NCBI GenBank assembly: GCA_009842205.1
Contig: VYFX01000047.1
Span: 1 to 53,671, forward strand
Source: Paracoccaceae bacterium
Lineage (GTDB): Bacteria > Pseudomonadota > Alphaproteobacteria > Rhodobacterales > Rhodobacteraceae
Reading direction: 5' to 3'
Length of the DNA: 53,671 nucleotides
Shown: piece after piece, positions 1 to 8,875 of the stretch
Layout: the number at the start of each line of letters is the position of its first letter
How positions within the stretch are numbered: the stretch's first letter is position 1
Notes under the pieces: generated by a model
Databases searched by the model: none
What the model saw: the letters and a program-made list of their open reading frames with translations, nothing else
What the model was told of the DNA's origin: nothing
Made by a program: the position numbers and the translations under genes

Positions 1-78
1 AAAATCCATTAGTCTAGTGCACTGATTCAAACAAAAGAATCCAATTAAAATCTACTTGAATATTCAAAAATAAAGATA

Positions 79-107
79 ACATCTTTAAATTATGTATAGG
101 AAGATGT
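79..107 (-). terminator. possible terminator downstream of malate synthase
   Basis: Read on the minus strand, a 7-bp stem (ACATCTT/AAGATGT) with a 15-nt AT-rich loop is followed by a T-rich stretch (TATCTTTATTTTTG). It lies about 20 bases past the glcB stop, where the five-gene run would end. The stem is short and AT-rich, so it is only a candidate. The rest of positions 1-126 shows no gene. Confidence 0.4.
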
Positions 108-126
108 ACTGGATAATTTACAGATC

Positions 127-2289
127 CTAAGTCATTTTCCTTTTTCGTTCCAGTCTTCTTTGATGAAGAATGAATTCCGTATATCCTGAGGATTGGATAT
201 CTCCCTTGAACACCAGATCACAAGCCGCCTTAAAGGCTTCTCCATCAAAGGTAGGTGCCATAGGGATATAATTGGGATCTTCCTTGTTTTGACCATCAAC
301 AACCACTGCCATTTCCTTCATGGAATTCAGTACAGTTTCCTTGTCCACTATCCCGTGATGAAGCCAATTTGCTACATGCTGAGAGGATATACGACAGGTA
401 GCTCTATCCTCCATCAAACCAACATTGTTAATATCAGGTATCTTTGAACACCCAATGCCCTGATCAATCCATCTGACAACATACCCGAGGATGCCTTGTA
501 AATTGTTCCTGATTTCCTGAAGTATTTCGTCCTCTGTCCAATCAGTTTCTTCAGCAACAGGAATTTGCAGAATGGTATCCAGTGAAGCACGTGATCCACC
601 ATCAAGTAAACGTTGCTGGATTTCATTGACATCAACCTTGAAATAATGAACGGCATGGAGTGTGGCTGCAGTAGGACTTGGGACCCAGGCCGTATTGGCA
701 CCCGCCAATGGATGTTCAATCTTTTGCTCAAGCATTTCCTTCATCAAATCGGGCATTGCCCACATACCCTTGCCAATTTGACTCTTGCCTTTCAAACCAC
801 AACTCAACCCCACATCCACATTCCAATTTTCGTACGCTGGTAACCAGGGAGCCTGTTTTAAACTTCCCTTGCGAAGGAAAGGCCCCATCTTGAAGGATGT
901 ATGGATTTCATCACCCGTTCTGTCCAAAAACCCGGTATTAATAAAGGCGACCCTATTCCTGGCAGCCCTGATGCATTCCTTTAAATTGACCGTGGTGCGT
1001 CTTTCCTCATCCATTATGCCAATCTTTACCGTATACTTTTCCAAGTTCAGGATTTCCTCTACGCGGGAAAATAATCGGTCAGCCAAGGCAACTTCATCCG
1101 GCCCATGCATTTTGGGTTTAACTATATAAATCGAGCCTTTCCGTGAATTCCCATTTGTTACCCTAAGGTCATGCAAACCAATAAGGGTGGTACAAAGGGC
1201 ATCAAGAATGGTTTCACCAACCTGATTTCCATCCAAATCGGTTACGATATCAGTATTGATGTGCGAAGCCGAGTTTCGAATAAGCAACAATGCTTGTCCC
1301 TTGAGGGTCAGTTTATTTCCTTTGGGAGTAGTGAATTCCTTATTTCCCTTGATTACCCTGGTTATATTTGCCCCATTCTTTTCAAACTCGGCAACCAGAT
1401 CACCTTTCATTATTCCGAGCCAGTTTTCATAGGCCAGTATTTTATCCTCTACGTCAACTACGGCTACCGAATCCTCACAATCAAGAATGGTTGTTATGGC
1501 TGATTCCAAAACCACATCGGCTATCCCGGCAGGATCTGTTTTTCCAATGACTTCACTTCGGTCAAAAACCATCACGAGGTGTATGCCGTTCCTTTGCAAT
1601 ATTATGCTTTCCGGATTTGATGGATCACCCGTGAAACCAACCAATTGTGATTTATCAGCCAAATGGGCTTCACCTGAAGGAACTTGGATAACCAGAGAAT
1701 CATCCAAAATATGATATCCCGATGCATTCTTATGGCTATCATTTGCCAGGGGAAAGCAATCATCTAGGAAATCCCTAGTCCACTCTATGACTTTCTTGGC
1801 ATGGTCGGTATCAAAGTCCTGTCCTGCAGGTTTACCCAGAGCATTTGTTCCATAAAGAGCATCATAAAGGGAGTTCCATCGGGCATTGATTGCATTGATG
1901 GCAAATCTGGCATTGGTAATCGGAACTACCAGCTGGGGCCCGGCAATGGAAGCAACTTCAGGGTCAATCCTTGTGGTTTCGATATTGAAATCAGGACCCT
2001 CATCCACCAAGTATCCGATTTCTCTCAAAAAGGCCTTGTATTGCTCCTTGTCGAATTCCTGGTTTCCTGCCTTCAAATGCCAATCATCAATTTGTGATTG
2101 CAACTTGTCTCGAAAGGAAACAAGTTCCTTGTTTTTACCATCGAATTCCTCAATCAGTGATGCCAATCCATCCCAGAATGTTTCCTTGGACACTCCAGTA
2201 CCGGGTAGTGCTTTCTCTTCGATGAATTCTACAAATGATCTATCAATTGAAATTGTTCGGTGAATCTTTTTTGACACTATAATTTCCAA
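127..2289 (-). CDS. glcB: malate synthase G
   Basis: This enzyme condenses glyoxylate with acetyl-CoA to give malate in the cytosol. At 720 residues it matches the usual length of the monomeric G isoform (about 720-730). The sequence shows the conserved stretch TTILDCEDSVAVVD near residue 268, the GKGMWAMPDLM segment past the middle, and the C-terminal GIGCSKIPDINNVGLMEDRA region typical of GlcB. It is the last gene of a same-strand run: the stop of acuI is only 39 bases upstream. That places it with dmdA and acuI, where it could take up acetyl-CoA made from DMSP breakdown. This metabolic link is inferred; the enzyme identity is clear. Confidence 0.96.
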   Translation of the reverse strand: MEIIVSKKIHRTISIDRSFVEFIEEKALPGTGVSKETFWDGLASLIEEFDGKNKELVSFRDKLQSQIDDWHLKAGNQEFDKEQYKAFLREIGYLVDEGPDFNIETTRIDPEVASIAGPQLVVPITNARFAINAINARWNSLYDALYGTNALGKPAGQDFDTDHAKKVIEWTRDFLDDCFPLANDSHKNASGYHILDDSLVIQVPSGEAHLADKSQLVGFTGDPSNPESIILQRNGIHLVMVFDRSEVIGKTDPAGIADVVLESAITTILDCEDSVAVVDVEDKILAYENWLGIMKGDLVAEFEKNGANITRVIKGNKEFTTPKGNKLTLKGQALLLIRNSASHINTDIVTDLDGNQVGETILDALCTTLIGLHDLRVTNGNSRKGSIYIVKPKMHGPDEVALADRLFSRVEEILNLEKYTVKIGIMDEERRTTVNLKECIRAARNRVAFINTGFLDRTGDEIHTSFKMGPFLRKGSLKQAPWLPAYENWNVDVGLSCGLKGKSQIGKGMWAMPDLMKEMLEQKIEHPLAGANTAWVPSPTAATLHAVHYFKVDVNEIQQRLLDGGSRASLDTILQIPVAEETDWTEDEILQEIRNNLQGILGYVVRWIDQGIGCSKIPDINNVGLMEDRATCRISSQHVANWLHHGIVDKETVLNSMKEMAVVVDGQNKEDPNYIPMAPTFDGEAFKAACDLVFKGDIQSSGYTEFILHQRRLERKRKMT

Positions 2290-2328
2290 TAAAATATGTA
2301 TGGATGAAATGATTGTGGGTGATTTAGG

Positions 2329-3321
2329 TTAGCCATTTACATCAATGACTGTTCTTCCTCTTATTTCACCCTTGAGAATTGACTTGCCCAGATCAGGGAG
2401 ATCAGCAAGCGTTCTAATCTCAACTACATTATCCAGTTTGGAAATATCCAGATACTGATTAATTTTTGACCATGCACGGACACGATCACTAATAGGTTTC
2501 ATCACACTATCAATCCCCAACAGATTTACTCCTCTCAAAAGGAAAGGGATGACTGTTGCTGGCAATTGTGCTCCACCAGCCAATCCGACTGCGGCAACGG
2601 AAGTTCCGTATTTCATTTGACCCAATACCCTTGCCAGCATGGCACCACCGACGGCATCTACACATCCGGCCCAAAGCTCTTTCTCAAGAGGTCTTTTGGT
2701 GACTTCGTCAATTTCGTTACGTGGAATTACCTGGCTTGCACCCAATTCCCTGAGATAATCCCCGGAATCACTTTTTCCGGTAACTCCTGCAACCTCATAT
2801 CCCATTTGGGAAAGCAAAAGGGTTGCAATTGAACCGACACCCCCCGTAGCACCTGTTACAAGAACATGGCCGTTGTCCTTTTTCATACCCTGATTTTCCA
2901 GGGCATCAATGGCAAGCATTGCCGTAAGTCCGGCGGTACCAACAACCATGGCTGTTTTGGTACTCATGCCTTCAGGCAACTTGACCAACCATTCGGACTT
3001 GACCCTGGCAATCTGTGAATAACCTCCCCACCAGACTTCACCCACTCTCCATCCGGTAAGGACAACCTTGTCACCCTTGCTGAATCCGTCTGATTGGGAT
3101 TCCATCACGGTTCCGGCAAAATCAATTCCTGGAACATGTGGATAATTCCTTACCAAACCTCCACCTGAACCCAAGCATAAACCATCTTTGTAATTTACCG
3201 TAGAATAATCAACCTTGACGGTTACATCACCTTCCGGCAGGTCTTCGATATTCAATTCCTGAACTGAACCGGATGTTTTACCTTCTTCATTTTTATCAAC
3301 TACAAGGGCTAAGAATCCCAT
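2329..3321 (-). CDS. acuI: acryloyl-CoA reductase AcuI (MDR family)
   Basis: This is a 330-residue zinc-free medium-chain dehydrogenase/reductase of the YhdH/AcuI type. AcuI reduces toxic acryloyl-CoA to propionyl-CoA with NADPH, a step in DMSP catabolism. The N-terminal stretch VDYSTVNYKDGLC, the PHVPGIDFAGTV motif and the GDKVVLTGWRVGE segment are typical of AcuI. The nucleotide-binding glycine motif is VTGATGGVGSIA near residue 155. It starts 16 bases after the dmdA stop, and this dmdA-acuI adjacency is well known in marine alphaproteobacteria. A more general quinone oxidoreductase-like role is the alternative, but the context makes AcuI much more likely. Confidence 0.9.
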   Translation of the reverse strand: MGFLALVVDKNEEGKTSGSVQELNIEDLPEGDVTVKVDYSTVNYKDGLCLGSGGGLVRNYPHVPGIDFAGTVMESQSDGFSKGDKVVLTGWRVGEVWWGGYSQIARVKSEWLVKLPEGMSTKTAMVVGTAGLTAMLAIDALENQGMKKDNGHVLVTGATGGVGSIATLLLSQMGYEVAGVTGKSDSGDYLRELGASQVIPRNEIDEVTKRPLEKELWAGCVDAVGGAMLARVLGQMKYGTSVAAVGLAGGAQLPATVIPFLLRGVNLLGIDSVMKPISDRVRAWSKINQYLDISKLDNVVEIRTLADLPDLGKSILKGEIRGRTVIDVNG

Positions 3322-3337
3322 AATATTTTTCCTTCAA

Positions 3338-4447
3338 TTAAGTATAGAAACTTTGTCTGACTTTTCCTTTTCTTGGATAATCGGGGGCATGTACCAATAC
3401 CTCGGTATCTGGGTCCCAAAAATCTTTTTCAATCATACCGATTGCAACATTTGTTTCATATCCCGGTGACCAGGTTATCGATGTTACATGACCGGCAAAT
3501 TCACCATCAACCGTAACTTTCCAGGGTACATGACAAAGGGGGACCTTGTCACCCTTGATGGCAAGTGATCTGATTTCCCTGTCCCAACCCTCTTCAACCT
3601 CTCTTTTCAATGCGTTGTATCCAATACAATTGGGAGTCGAATGAACATCACAATATTTGCCCAATCCGCTTTCGTATGGAGTGTGTTTCATTGTCATGTC
3701 TGTTCCGTAGGAAAGCAAGCCGGCCTCGACCCGTTCGGGATAATTTGGGCCCCCTGCCCTGACAGAAAGATCTTCACCAGCCTCCATCAGGGCATCCCAC
3801 ATTGGAATACCGTTTTCGGTTCCATCGACATAAATCTCAAATCCACCCTGCTTGGAATAACCTGAACGTGAGACATAGTGTTCCTTACCTTGAAATTCCA
3901 AAGTCGTGAAATCAAAAAATTTCAGTTCGGTAATTTCCTTGCCAAAAACCCGTGCCATAAGCTCATCAGATTTTGGTCCCTGTACTCCAAGGGGGGATAC
4001 ATCGGGTTCAAAAACCCTAGCATTGATATTAAAAGCAGCGACCAAGGCCAAGACCCAAAGCAAATAATCGCTATCGGCAATGGAAATCCAATATCTGGTA
4101 CCCGAAAGCTTGAGCAGAACCGGATCATTCAACATCCCTCCATGCTGATCAACAACAGGGAAATACAAACACTTGCCTACCCTCAAATTGTCTATTGGTC
4201 GTGGCGAAAGAAGTTTTATCAATCTTGTTGCGTCAGGGCCGGTTACCTCAATTTGTCTTTCACAGGCGACATCCCATAACTGGACATGTTCCTTCAAATG
4301 AAAATAATCGATCTCCGCCGTTTCAAACCGCACCGGCAACAACATTCTGTTATATACGGAACAGGATTTAACTCCCGCTTCCACCACACGGTCCCAAAAG
4401 GGTGTTTTTCTTACCCTTATCGAAGGGAATATGCTTATATCACGCAT
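3338..4447 (-). CDS. dmdA: dimethylsulfoniopropionate demethylase DmdA
   Basis: DmdA moves a methyl group from DMSP to tetrahydrofolate, giving methylmercaptopropionate, the first step of the demethylation pathway. The 369-residue protein is a GcvT-fold aminomethyltransferase. It carries stretches I recognise from Pelagibacter DmdA along its length: VKSCSVYNRMLLP near the N-terminus, HLKEHVQLWDV, WISIADSDY, FEPDVSPLGVQGPKSDELMA, SRSGYSKQGGFEIYV and GLLSYGTDM. GcvT and dimethylglycine dehydrogenase relatives differ at these places. It lies between a DUF1326 gene (8 bases upstream) and acuI (16 bases downstream), so all are probably cotranscribed. No dmdB, dmdC or obvious dmdD is visible in the window. 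The call rests on remembered family sequences, not a search. Confidence 0.9.
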   Translation of the reverse strand: MRDISIFPSIRVRKTPFWDRVVEAGVKSCSVYNRMLLPVRFETAEIDYFHLKEHVQLWDVACERQIEVTGPDATRLIKLLSPRPIDNLRVGKCLYFPVVDQHGGMLNDPVLLKLSGTRYWISIADSDYLLWVLALVAAFNINARVFEPDVSPLGVQGPKSDELMARVFGKEITELKFFDFTTLEFQGKEHYVSRSGYSKQGGFEIYVDGTENGIPMWDALMEAGEDLSVRAGGPNYPERVEAGLLSYGTDMTMKHTPYESGLGKYCDVHSTPNCIGYNALKREVEEGWDREIRSLAIKGDKVPLCHVPWKVTVDGEFAGHVTSITWSPGYETNVAIGMIEKDFWDPDTEVLVHAPDYPRKGKVRQSFYT

Positions 4448-4455
4448 TATTATTC

Positions 4456-5157
4456 TTACCTCTCTGGACCTTGCCAGTTTATGGAACAGATTTCGGCTGA
4501 CCGCCCATCAAAATCCCATACCCTACCAAAGGCCCTGACACGTCCCTTGCTGGCCGTGGCAACTGTTATGTCGCTGCCCATCCAATAGTTTGTGTTGACA
4601 GCAACTATATCCTTATCAGGGCTTTTCCCCTTGACCGGAAATACCTCGCCATCAATTTTCTTACCAACCTTGAGCCTTCTGGTCTTGCCCTGTGTTTCAA
4701 AGGAAACTTCAGCCCTTTCAGCCCCTAGGAATTCACTCACCAGATTTTTAAAGAGACCTGTTGTTCCCTTTGCCTTGCCAGTCAAAATCTGGATCAGACC
4801 GTGATAAGCCTTGTGGGATGCGTTATCATCAATAAATGCTGCCGCTTTCCAATTGCCTCTTGCCATCAGACCCGGTATTTCCAGAATCAAACCTATATTC
4901 AATCCCGAAAGAGATTCATCTCCATAATTGCCTTCATCAATTCGAATACCGGCCCAAGCCTGACAATAGCCCTCGGTCGGTGCATGCCTTCCCAAGCTTA
5001 TGACACAGGGACAAAATATCGTGCAGTTGCAGTTCAGTATCAATTCACCCTTGATGCGCCAGGAAATCATGCCCCTATCAGACTTTTCGGCACTTGGATG
5101 ACGGTTGTCTAGTCTTTTGGAAACCTTCAAACGGTCCCTTGTAATGGCTTTCGTCAT
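4456..5157 (-). CDS. DUF1326 domain protein, cysteine motif
   Basis: The protein has 233 residues and an uncharacterised domain often written DUF1326. The start of the domain has the family's cysteine signature LNCNCTIFCPC near residues 42-52, followed by APTEGYCQAW and the LSGLNIGLILEIPG segment. The cysteines suggest metal or thiol chemistry, but the function is unknown. The first 29 residues are basic and may not belong to the protein, since the domain fits a start at Met30 (position 5070). The gene lies 15 bases after the DUF2182 membrane gene and 8 bases before dmdA. DUF1326 and DUF2182 genes commonly occur as neighbours, so the two proteins probably work together. Confidence 0.8.
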   Translation of the reverse strand: MTKAITRDRLKVSKRLDNRHPSAEKSDRGMISWRIKGELILNCNCTIFCPCVISLGRHAPTEGYCQAWAGIRIDEGNYGDESLSGLNIGLILEIPGLMARGNWKAAAFIDDNASHKAYHGLIQILTGKAKGTTGLFKNLVSEFLGAERAEVSFETQGKTRRLKVGKKIDGEVFPVKGKSPDKDIVAVNTNYWMGSDITVATASKGRVRAFGRVWDFDGRSAEICSINWQGPER

Positions 5158-5172
5158 TTTGTTCTCATTTTC

Positions 5173-5961
5173 TTATTGAAAAATATAAATTATCAAGGAA
5201 GTGGCAATCAATACAATACCCAAGGGCTTGGACACAAATTTTCCCAAATCTGGTAATTTTTCGAGTGTAATTATTATGGTAAACAGAACCATCCAGGCAA
5301 TATTCATCAGTCCGGTGATCAGGCACAATGCCATGAGAAAAAAGCAGCATCCCAGACACCAGGCGGCAAATCTGATACCCGAATAAAATTCACCATTCAG
5401 TCCAACTTCTCCCCTTGCAAGGAAAATCAGCAGTGGATTTCGACAATATGTCAGGCACCTATCCTTGAAATTCGATAATTGATAGATTCCGGCCAGCAAA
5501 AACAAAATTACAATGGGGTATATGTTCGAATCACCCATGGCGTCGGGCAGAATGTTTAGGGAAATAAGATAAATCTGAATTAGCGTCATGAATATGGCAT
5601 AAATCAGCCAGACTGAAACATAACCAAGCGTAAGGGCCCAAAAGCCGGCTAAGGAGCCAGATCCGGTTGACCTTAAATCTTCATAAACACGAAGGGTTGG
5701 TACAAAACTGGGCAACATCATGGCCAAGGCCATGAGTCCCCACATGCCGAACAAGAACATGAAATCCAGATGATGGTAATGGGGATTGATCAAAGATCCA
5801 ATCAGGTCCTCAAAATTAAAAAAGTTCACAGGATAATGAGACTGGAAGATGCCAAAAAGAAACAGGGCAAGCCATGAGGCGAGTATCAGGCAATACACGC
5901 CAACCCATTGGATTTCCGGTATTCTAGGGAACCAAAACCTGGGATTAATTGATTTAGCCAT
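5173..5961 (-). CDS. DUF2182 membrane protein
   Basis: This is a 262-residue integral membrane protein with about six to seven hydrophobic segments. It matches DUF2182, annotated in databases as a predicted metal-binding membrane protein. The family signature region FMFLFGMWGLMALAMMLPSF lies near residues 68-87. A cysteine pair (DRCLTYC) and the stretch AAWCLGCCFFLMALCLITG resemble the cysteine-rich segment of the family. It is the first gene of the minus-strand run that continues with DUF1326, dmdA, acuI and glcB, and the tRNA genes lie just upstream. No biochemical role is established; a transporter or membrane partner of the DUF1326 protein is a guess. Confidence 0.78.
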   Translation of the reverse strand: MAKSINPRFWFPRIPEIQWVGVYCLILASWLALFLFGIFQSHYPVNFFNFEDLIGSLINPHYHHLDFMFLFGMWGLMALAMMLPSFVPTLRVYEDLRSTGSGSLAGFWALTLGYVSVWLIYAIFMTLIQIYLISLNILPDAMGDSNIYPIVILFLLAGIYQLSNFKDRCLTYCRNPLLIFLARGEVGLNGEFYSGIRFAAWCLGCCFFLMALCLITGLMNIAWMVLFTIIITLEKLPDLGKFVSKPLGIVLIATSLIIYIFQ

Positions 5962-6000
5962 CAGAACTTATTCCCAAGTTGTAGTTGTTGAACAAGGTAG

Positions 6001-6078
6001 TGGCGCGGCTGACGGGACTCGAACCCGCGACCTCTGGCGTGACAGGCCAGCGCTCTAACCAAACTGAGCTACAGCCAC
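6001..6078 (-). tRNA. tRNA-Asp(GTC)
   Basis: A full cloverleaf can be folded by eye on the minus strand. The acceptor stem GTGGCTG pairs with CAGCCGC (one G-T pair). The anticodon stem CTGGC/GCCAG carries the loop CTGTCAC, giving anticodon GTC. The T arm is GCGGGTTCGAGTCCCGT. The discriminator base is G and the CCA end is encoded. This tRNA is a normal substrate of queuosine modification by Tgt and, in bacteria that have it, of GluQ; both genes are in this window. Confidence 0.96.
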
Positions 6079-6177
6079 TAATTTGTTATCCAACTTTGGA
6101 TAAATCAGGCATCAAACTTTGTCAAGTGTCATTTCCGGTCCAAAGTAAATTATATCTGATTGGTCAATAATTTAAAA

Positions 6178-6253
6178 TGGTGGGTGATGAGAGGTTCGAA
6201 CTCCCGACCCCTTCGGTGTAAACGAAGTGCTCTTCCAGCTGAGCTAATCACCC
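6178..6253 (-). tRNA. tRNA-Val(TAC)
   Basis: The minus strand folds into a cloverleaf with acceptor stem GGGTGAT/ATCACCC, D arm AGCTCAGCTGGAAGAGC, anticodon stem CTTCG/CGAAG with loop TTTACAC (anticodon TAC), and T arm GGGAGTTCGAACCTCTC (one non-Watson-Crick position). The discriminator is A and CCA is encoded. It lies about 100 bases upstream of tRNA-Asp on the same strand, so the two may share a transcript. Confidence 0.96.
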
Positions 6254-6422
6254 TTCACTTAATATGGTTTGCCAATTTGTCTACTCCATTTGGAATATTT
6301 ATTTTCAATTTCAATATTCTTTTACGGTGCAAAATTGACAAGTTGGCTTTAAGTTCGACTTGATTGAACTTCCTATCCGACCACTTGGCAATTCATCCTA
6401 GCCTGATGATCCTTGAAACAAA

Positions 6423-8801
6423 TCAGTTGATTGTTGGCTGGTGGCTGGATTCAGTACTTTCAATACTGATCTTGTCCAGTGGCCGCAATTTTTCCGTAAG
6501 GGCAATTTTCAACACTTCGAAAACATTTGAAACAGGGATTATTTCCAATGGTGCCTTGATGTCATCGGAAATCTCGTAAAGGTCTTTTTTATTGCCCGCG
6601 GGTATGATAACGATCTTAATTCCCCCTCTTACAGCAGCCAGCAATTTTGCTTTCAATCCTCCGATGGGAAGAACCCTTCCTCTCAAAGTCACCTCACCAG
6701 TCATGGCAACATCCTTCCTGATTGGTATGCCTGTCAAAACAGAAACCACCGAAGTCACCATGCCAACTCCAGCTGAAGGTCCCTCCTTCGGTGTTGCTCC
6801 TTCCGGAACGTGTACATGAATATCGATTGTTTTGAATTTTGAAGGTTCAACTCCAATTTGAAGTGCAATTGACTGGACATAAGAGGTTGCAGCCGTGATG
6901 GATTCCTTCATGACCTTGCCCAGGGTACCCGTGGCATTCATTTTTCCACTACCCGGGACGACAGTTGATTCGATCAACAACAAATCACCACCCGCCTGGG
7001 TCCAGGCCAGACCTGTGGCAACACCAACGATGTCTTTCTCTTCGGCCAGACCGTAACGGAATTTTTCGAGTCCAAGGAAATTTTCAATATTTTTCAGGTT
7101 GACACCGACGCGTTTCTTATCCCCACGTACAATCTGGGTAAGGGATTTCCGCATGACCTTTTCCAATTCCCGCTTGAGGTTTCGAACTCCGGCTTCACGG
7201 GTATACTTCCTTATGATTTCCTCAACAACCCGATCACTCATTTTGAATTCGCCACGCCTAATACCCTGTGTTTTCTTCAATTCGGGAATCAGGTGTCTCT
7301 TGGCAATTTGGAGTTTCTCATCTTCCGTATAACCATCAAGATGAATGATTTCCATCCTGTCTCTCAATGGTTCCGGAATATGATGGAGGTAGTTGGCCGT
7401 AGTGATGAACATGACCTCGGAAAGATCATAATCCACATCAAGATAATTGTCATGGAACTTGCTGTTCTGTTCTGGGTCAAGAACTTCAAGCATGGCACTT
7501 GCAGGGTCACCCCTACCGGCTCCCATCTTGTCTATTTCATCAAGCAGAATGAGCGGATTGACGGATTTCCTTTTTCGAAAGGACTTGATAATACGACCGG
7601 GCATGGACCCGATATAGGTTCTTCGGTGTCCCCTGATCTCGGCCTCATCATTCAAGCCACCAAGGGAAATCCTGACGAATTCCCTGCCGGTTGCTCTTGC
7701 AACTGACTGGCCAAGCGAGGTTTTACCGACCCCTGGAGGGCCTACCAGACATAATATCGAGCCACCAACATTACCCTTTCTCTTCTGGACGGCAATAAAC
7801 TCGACAATCCTTTCCTTGACCTTCTCTAGTCCGAAGTGATCTTCATCCAGTATTTTCTCGGCACTGGGAATATCTATTTCGATATCCTTTCTTACGCCCC
7901 ATGGAATTTCAAGCAGCCACTCCAGATAATTTCGTGACACCTGCACTTCTGGACCATTGGAATTCGAGGTCTTGATTTTTTTCAATTCACCCAAGGCCTT
8001 GGCCTTGGCTTCCTCGGAGAATTTTGTCTTGTTGATTCTGTCCTCAAGTTCTTCTACTTCCGATGTTTCTTCCTGCTCACCAAGTTCCTTCTGAATGGCT
8101 CTCATCTGTTCATTGAGGAAATACTCCCTGTGGGTTTTTTCCATGCGGGACTTGACCTTGCTTTTGATATCCATTTCGAAATCAAGCAGGGAAATTTCCG
8201 CTTCCAGGATTTCAATGATATTTTTTAATCGATCACCCACATTTCGATTTTCAAGCAGGGTTTGCATGACTGAAACTTCCGAACTTAATGCACCGGCAAC
8301 CAAATCGGCAAATTTCGAAGGATCTTCCACTTCGGCCACCTGAGACGCAACTTCATTACTGATCGTCTTTTTCACCGATGCATATTTCTTGAATGATTCT
8401 CTGGCCGTCTTCAGGTAAACTTTCAACTTCGCGTCGTTTTCATAAATATCTTCGTAAGGCTCGACCTTGACTTCAATAAAACTGTTTTCGGTATTCCATT
8501 CAGTAATCTTGACCCTTTCGGAGGCCGCGACCATAACCTTGATTGTCCCATCAGGAAGTTTGATCAATTGAACTATCTTGGCCACCACCCCGACATCATA
8601 AACAAATGATGGATCAGTGAACTCCGAATCATGTTCACGCTGGGCACACAGGATCAATTTTTCATCAGCGCTGTTTACAGTCTGCTCCAAAGCCACAATT
8701 GACATTTTCCTACCGACATACAGCGGTGCAACCATATACGGGAAAACAACAATATCTCTTAATGGTAATAGGGGAAAGGTTTTATTTTTATATTGCATCA
8801 C
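6423..8801 (-). CDS. lon: ATP-dependent protease Lon
   Basis: This is a 792-residue cytosolic AAA+ serine protease that degrades misfolded and regulatory proteins. The N-terminal substrate-recognition domain begins FPLLPLRDIVVFPYM. The ATPase domain has Walker A GPPGVGKTS in the middle, Walker B LILLDEID and the RDRMEII arginine-finger region. The C-terminal peptidase domain has the catalytic serine in EGPSAGV near residue 675 and the lysine in GGLKAKLLAAVRGG. The length is normal. It lies between tgt, upstream on the same strand, and tRNA-Val. A 74-base gap separates tgt and lon, so lon may have its own promoter. No clear sigma-32 site was recognised there. Confidence 0.97.
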   Translation of the reverse strand: MMQYKNKTFPLLPLRDIVVFPYMVAPLYVGRKMSIVALEQTVNSADEKLILCAQREHDSEFTDPSFVYDVGVVAKIVQLIKLPDGTIKVMVAASERVKITEWNTENSFIEVKVEPYEDIYENDAKLKVYLKTARESFKKYASVKKTISNEVASQVAEVEDPSKFADLVAGALSSEVSVMQTLLENRNVGDRLKNIIEILEAEISLLDFEMDIKSKVKSRMEKTHREYFLNEQMRAIQKELGEQEETSEVEELEDRINKTKFSEEAKAKALGELKKIKTSNSNGPEVQVSRNYLEWLLEIPWGVRKDIEIDIPSAEKILDEDHFGLEKVKERIVEFIAVQKRKGNVGGSILCLVGPPGVGKTSLGQSVARATGREFVRISLGGLNDEAEIRGHRRTYIGSMPGRIIKSFRKRKSVNPLILLDEIDKMGAGRGDPASAMLEVLDPEQNSKFHDNYLDVDYDLSEVMFITTANYLHHIPEPLRDRMEIIHLDGYTEDEKLQIAKRHLIPELKKTQGIRRGEFKMSDRVVEEIIRKYTREAGVRNLKRELEKVMRKSLTQIVRGDKKRVGVNLKNIENFLGLEKFRYGLAEEKDIVGVATGLAWTQAGGDLLLIESTVVPGSGKMNATGTLGKVMKESITAATSYVQSIALQIGVEPSKFKTIDIHVHVPEGATPKEGPSAGVGMVTSVVSVLTGIPIRKDVAMTGEVTLRGRVLPIGGLKAKLLAAVRGGIKIVIIPAGNKKDLYEISDDIKAPLEIIPVSNVFEVLKIALTEKLRPLDKISIESTESSHQPTIN

Positions 8802-8875
8802 TCAACTTTCATGGTTTCTGTTGCTACTTTCAATATTTGGTACAAAGGAATTATATTTCAACTTTTAAACCGAAG

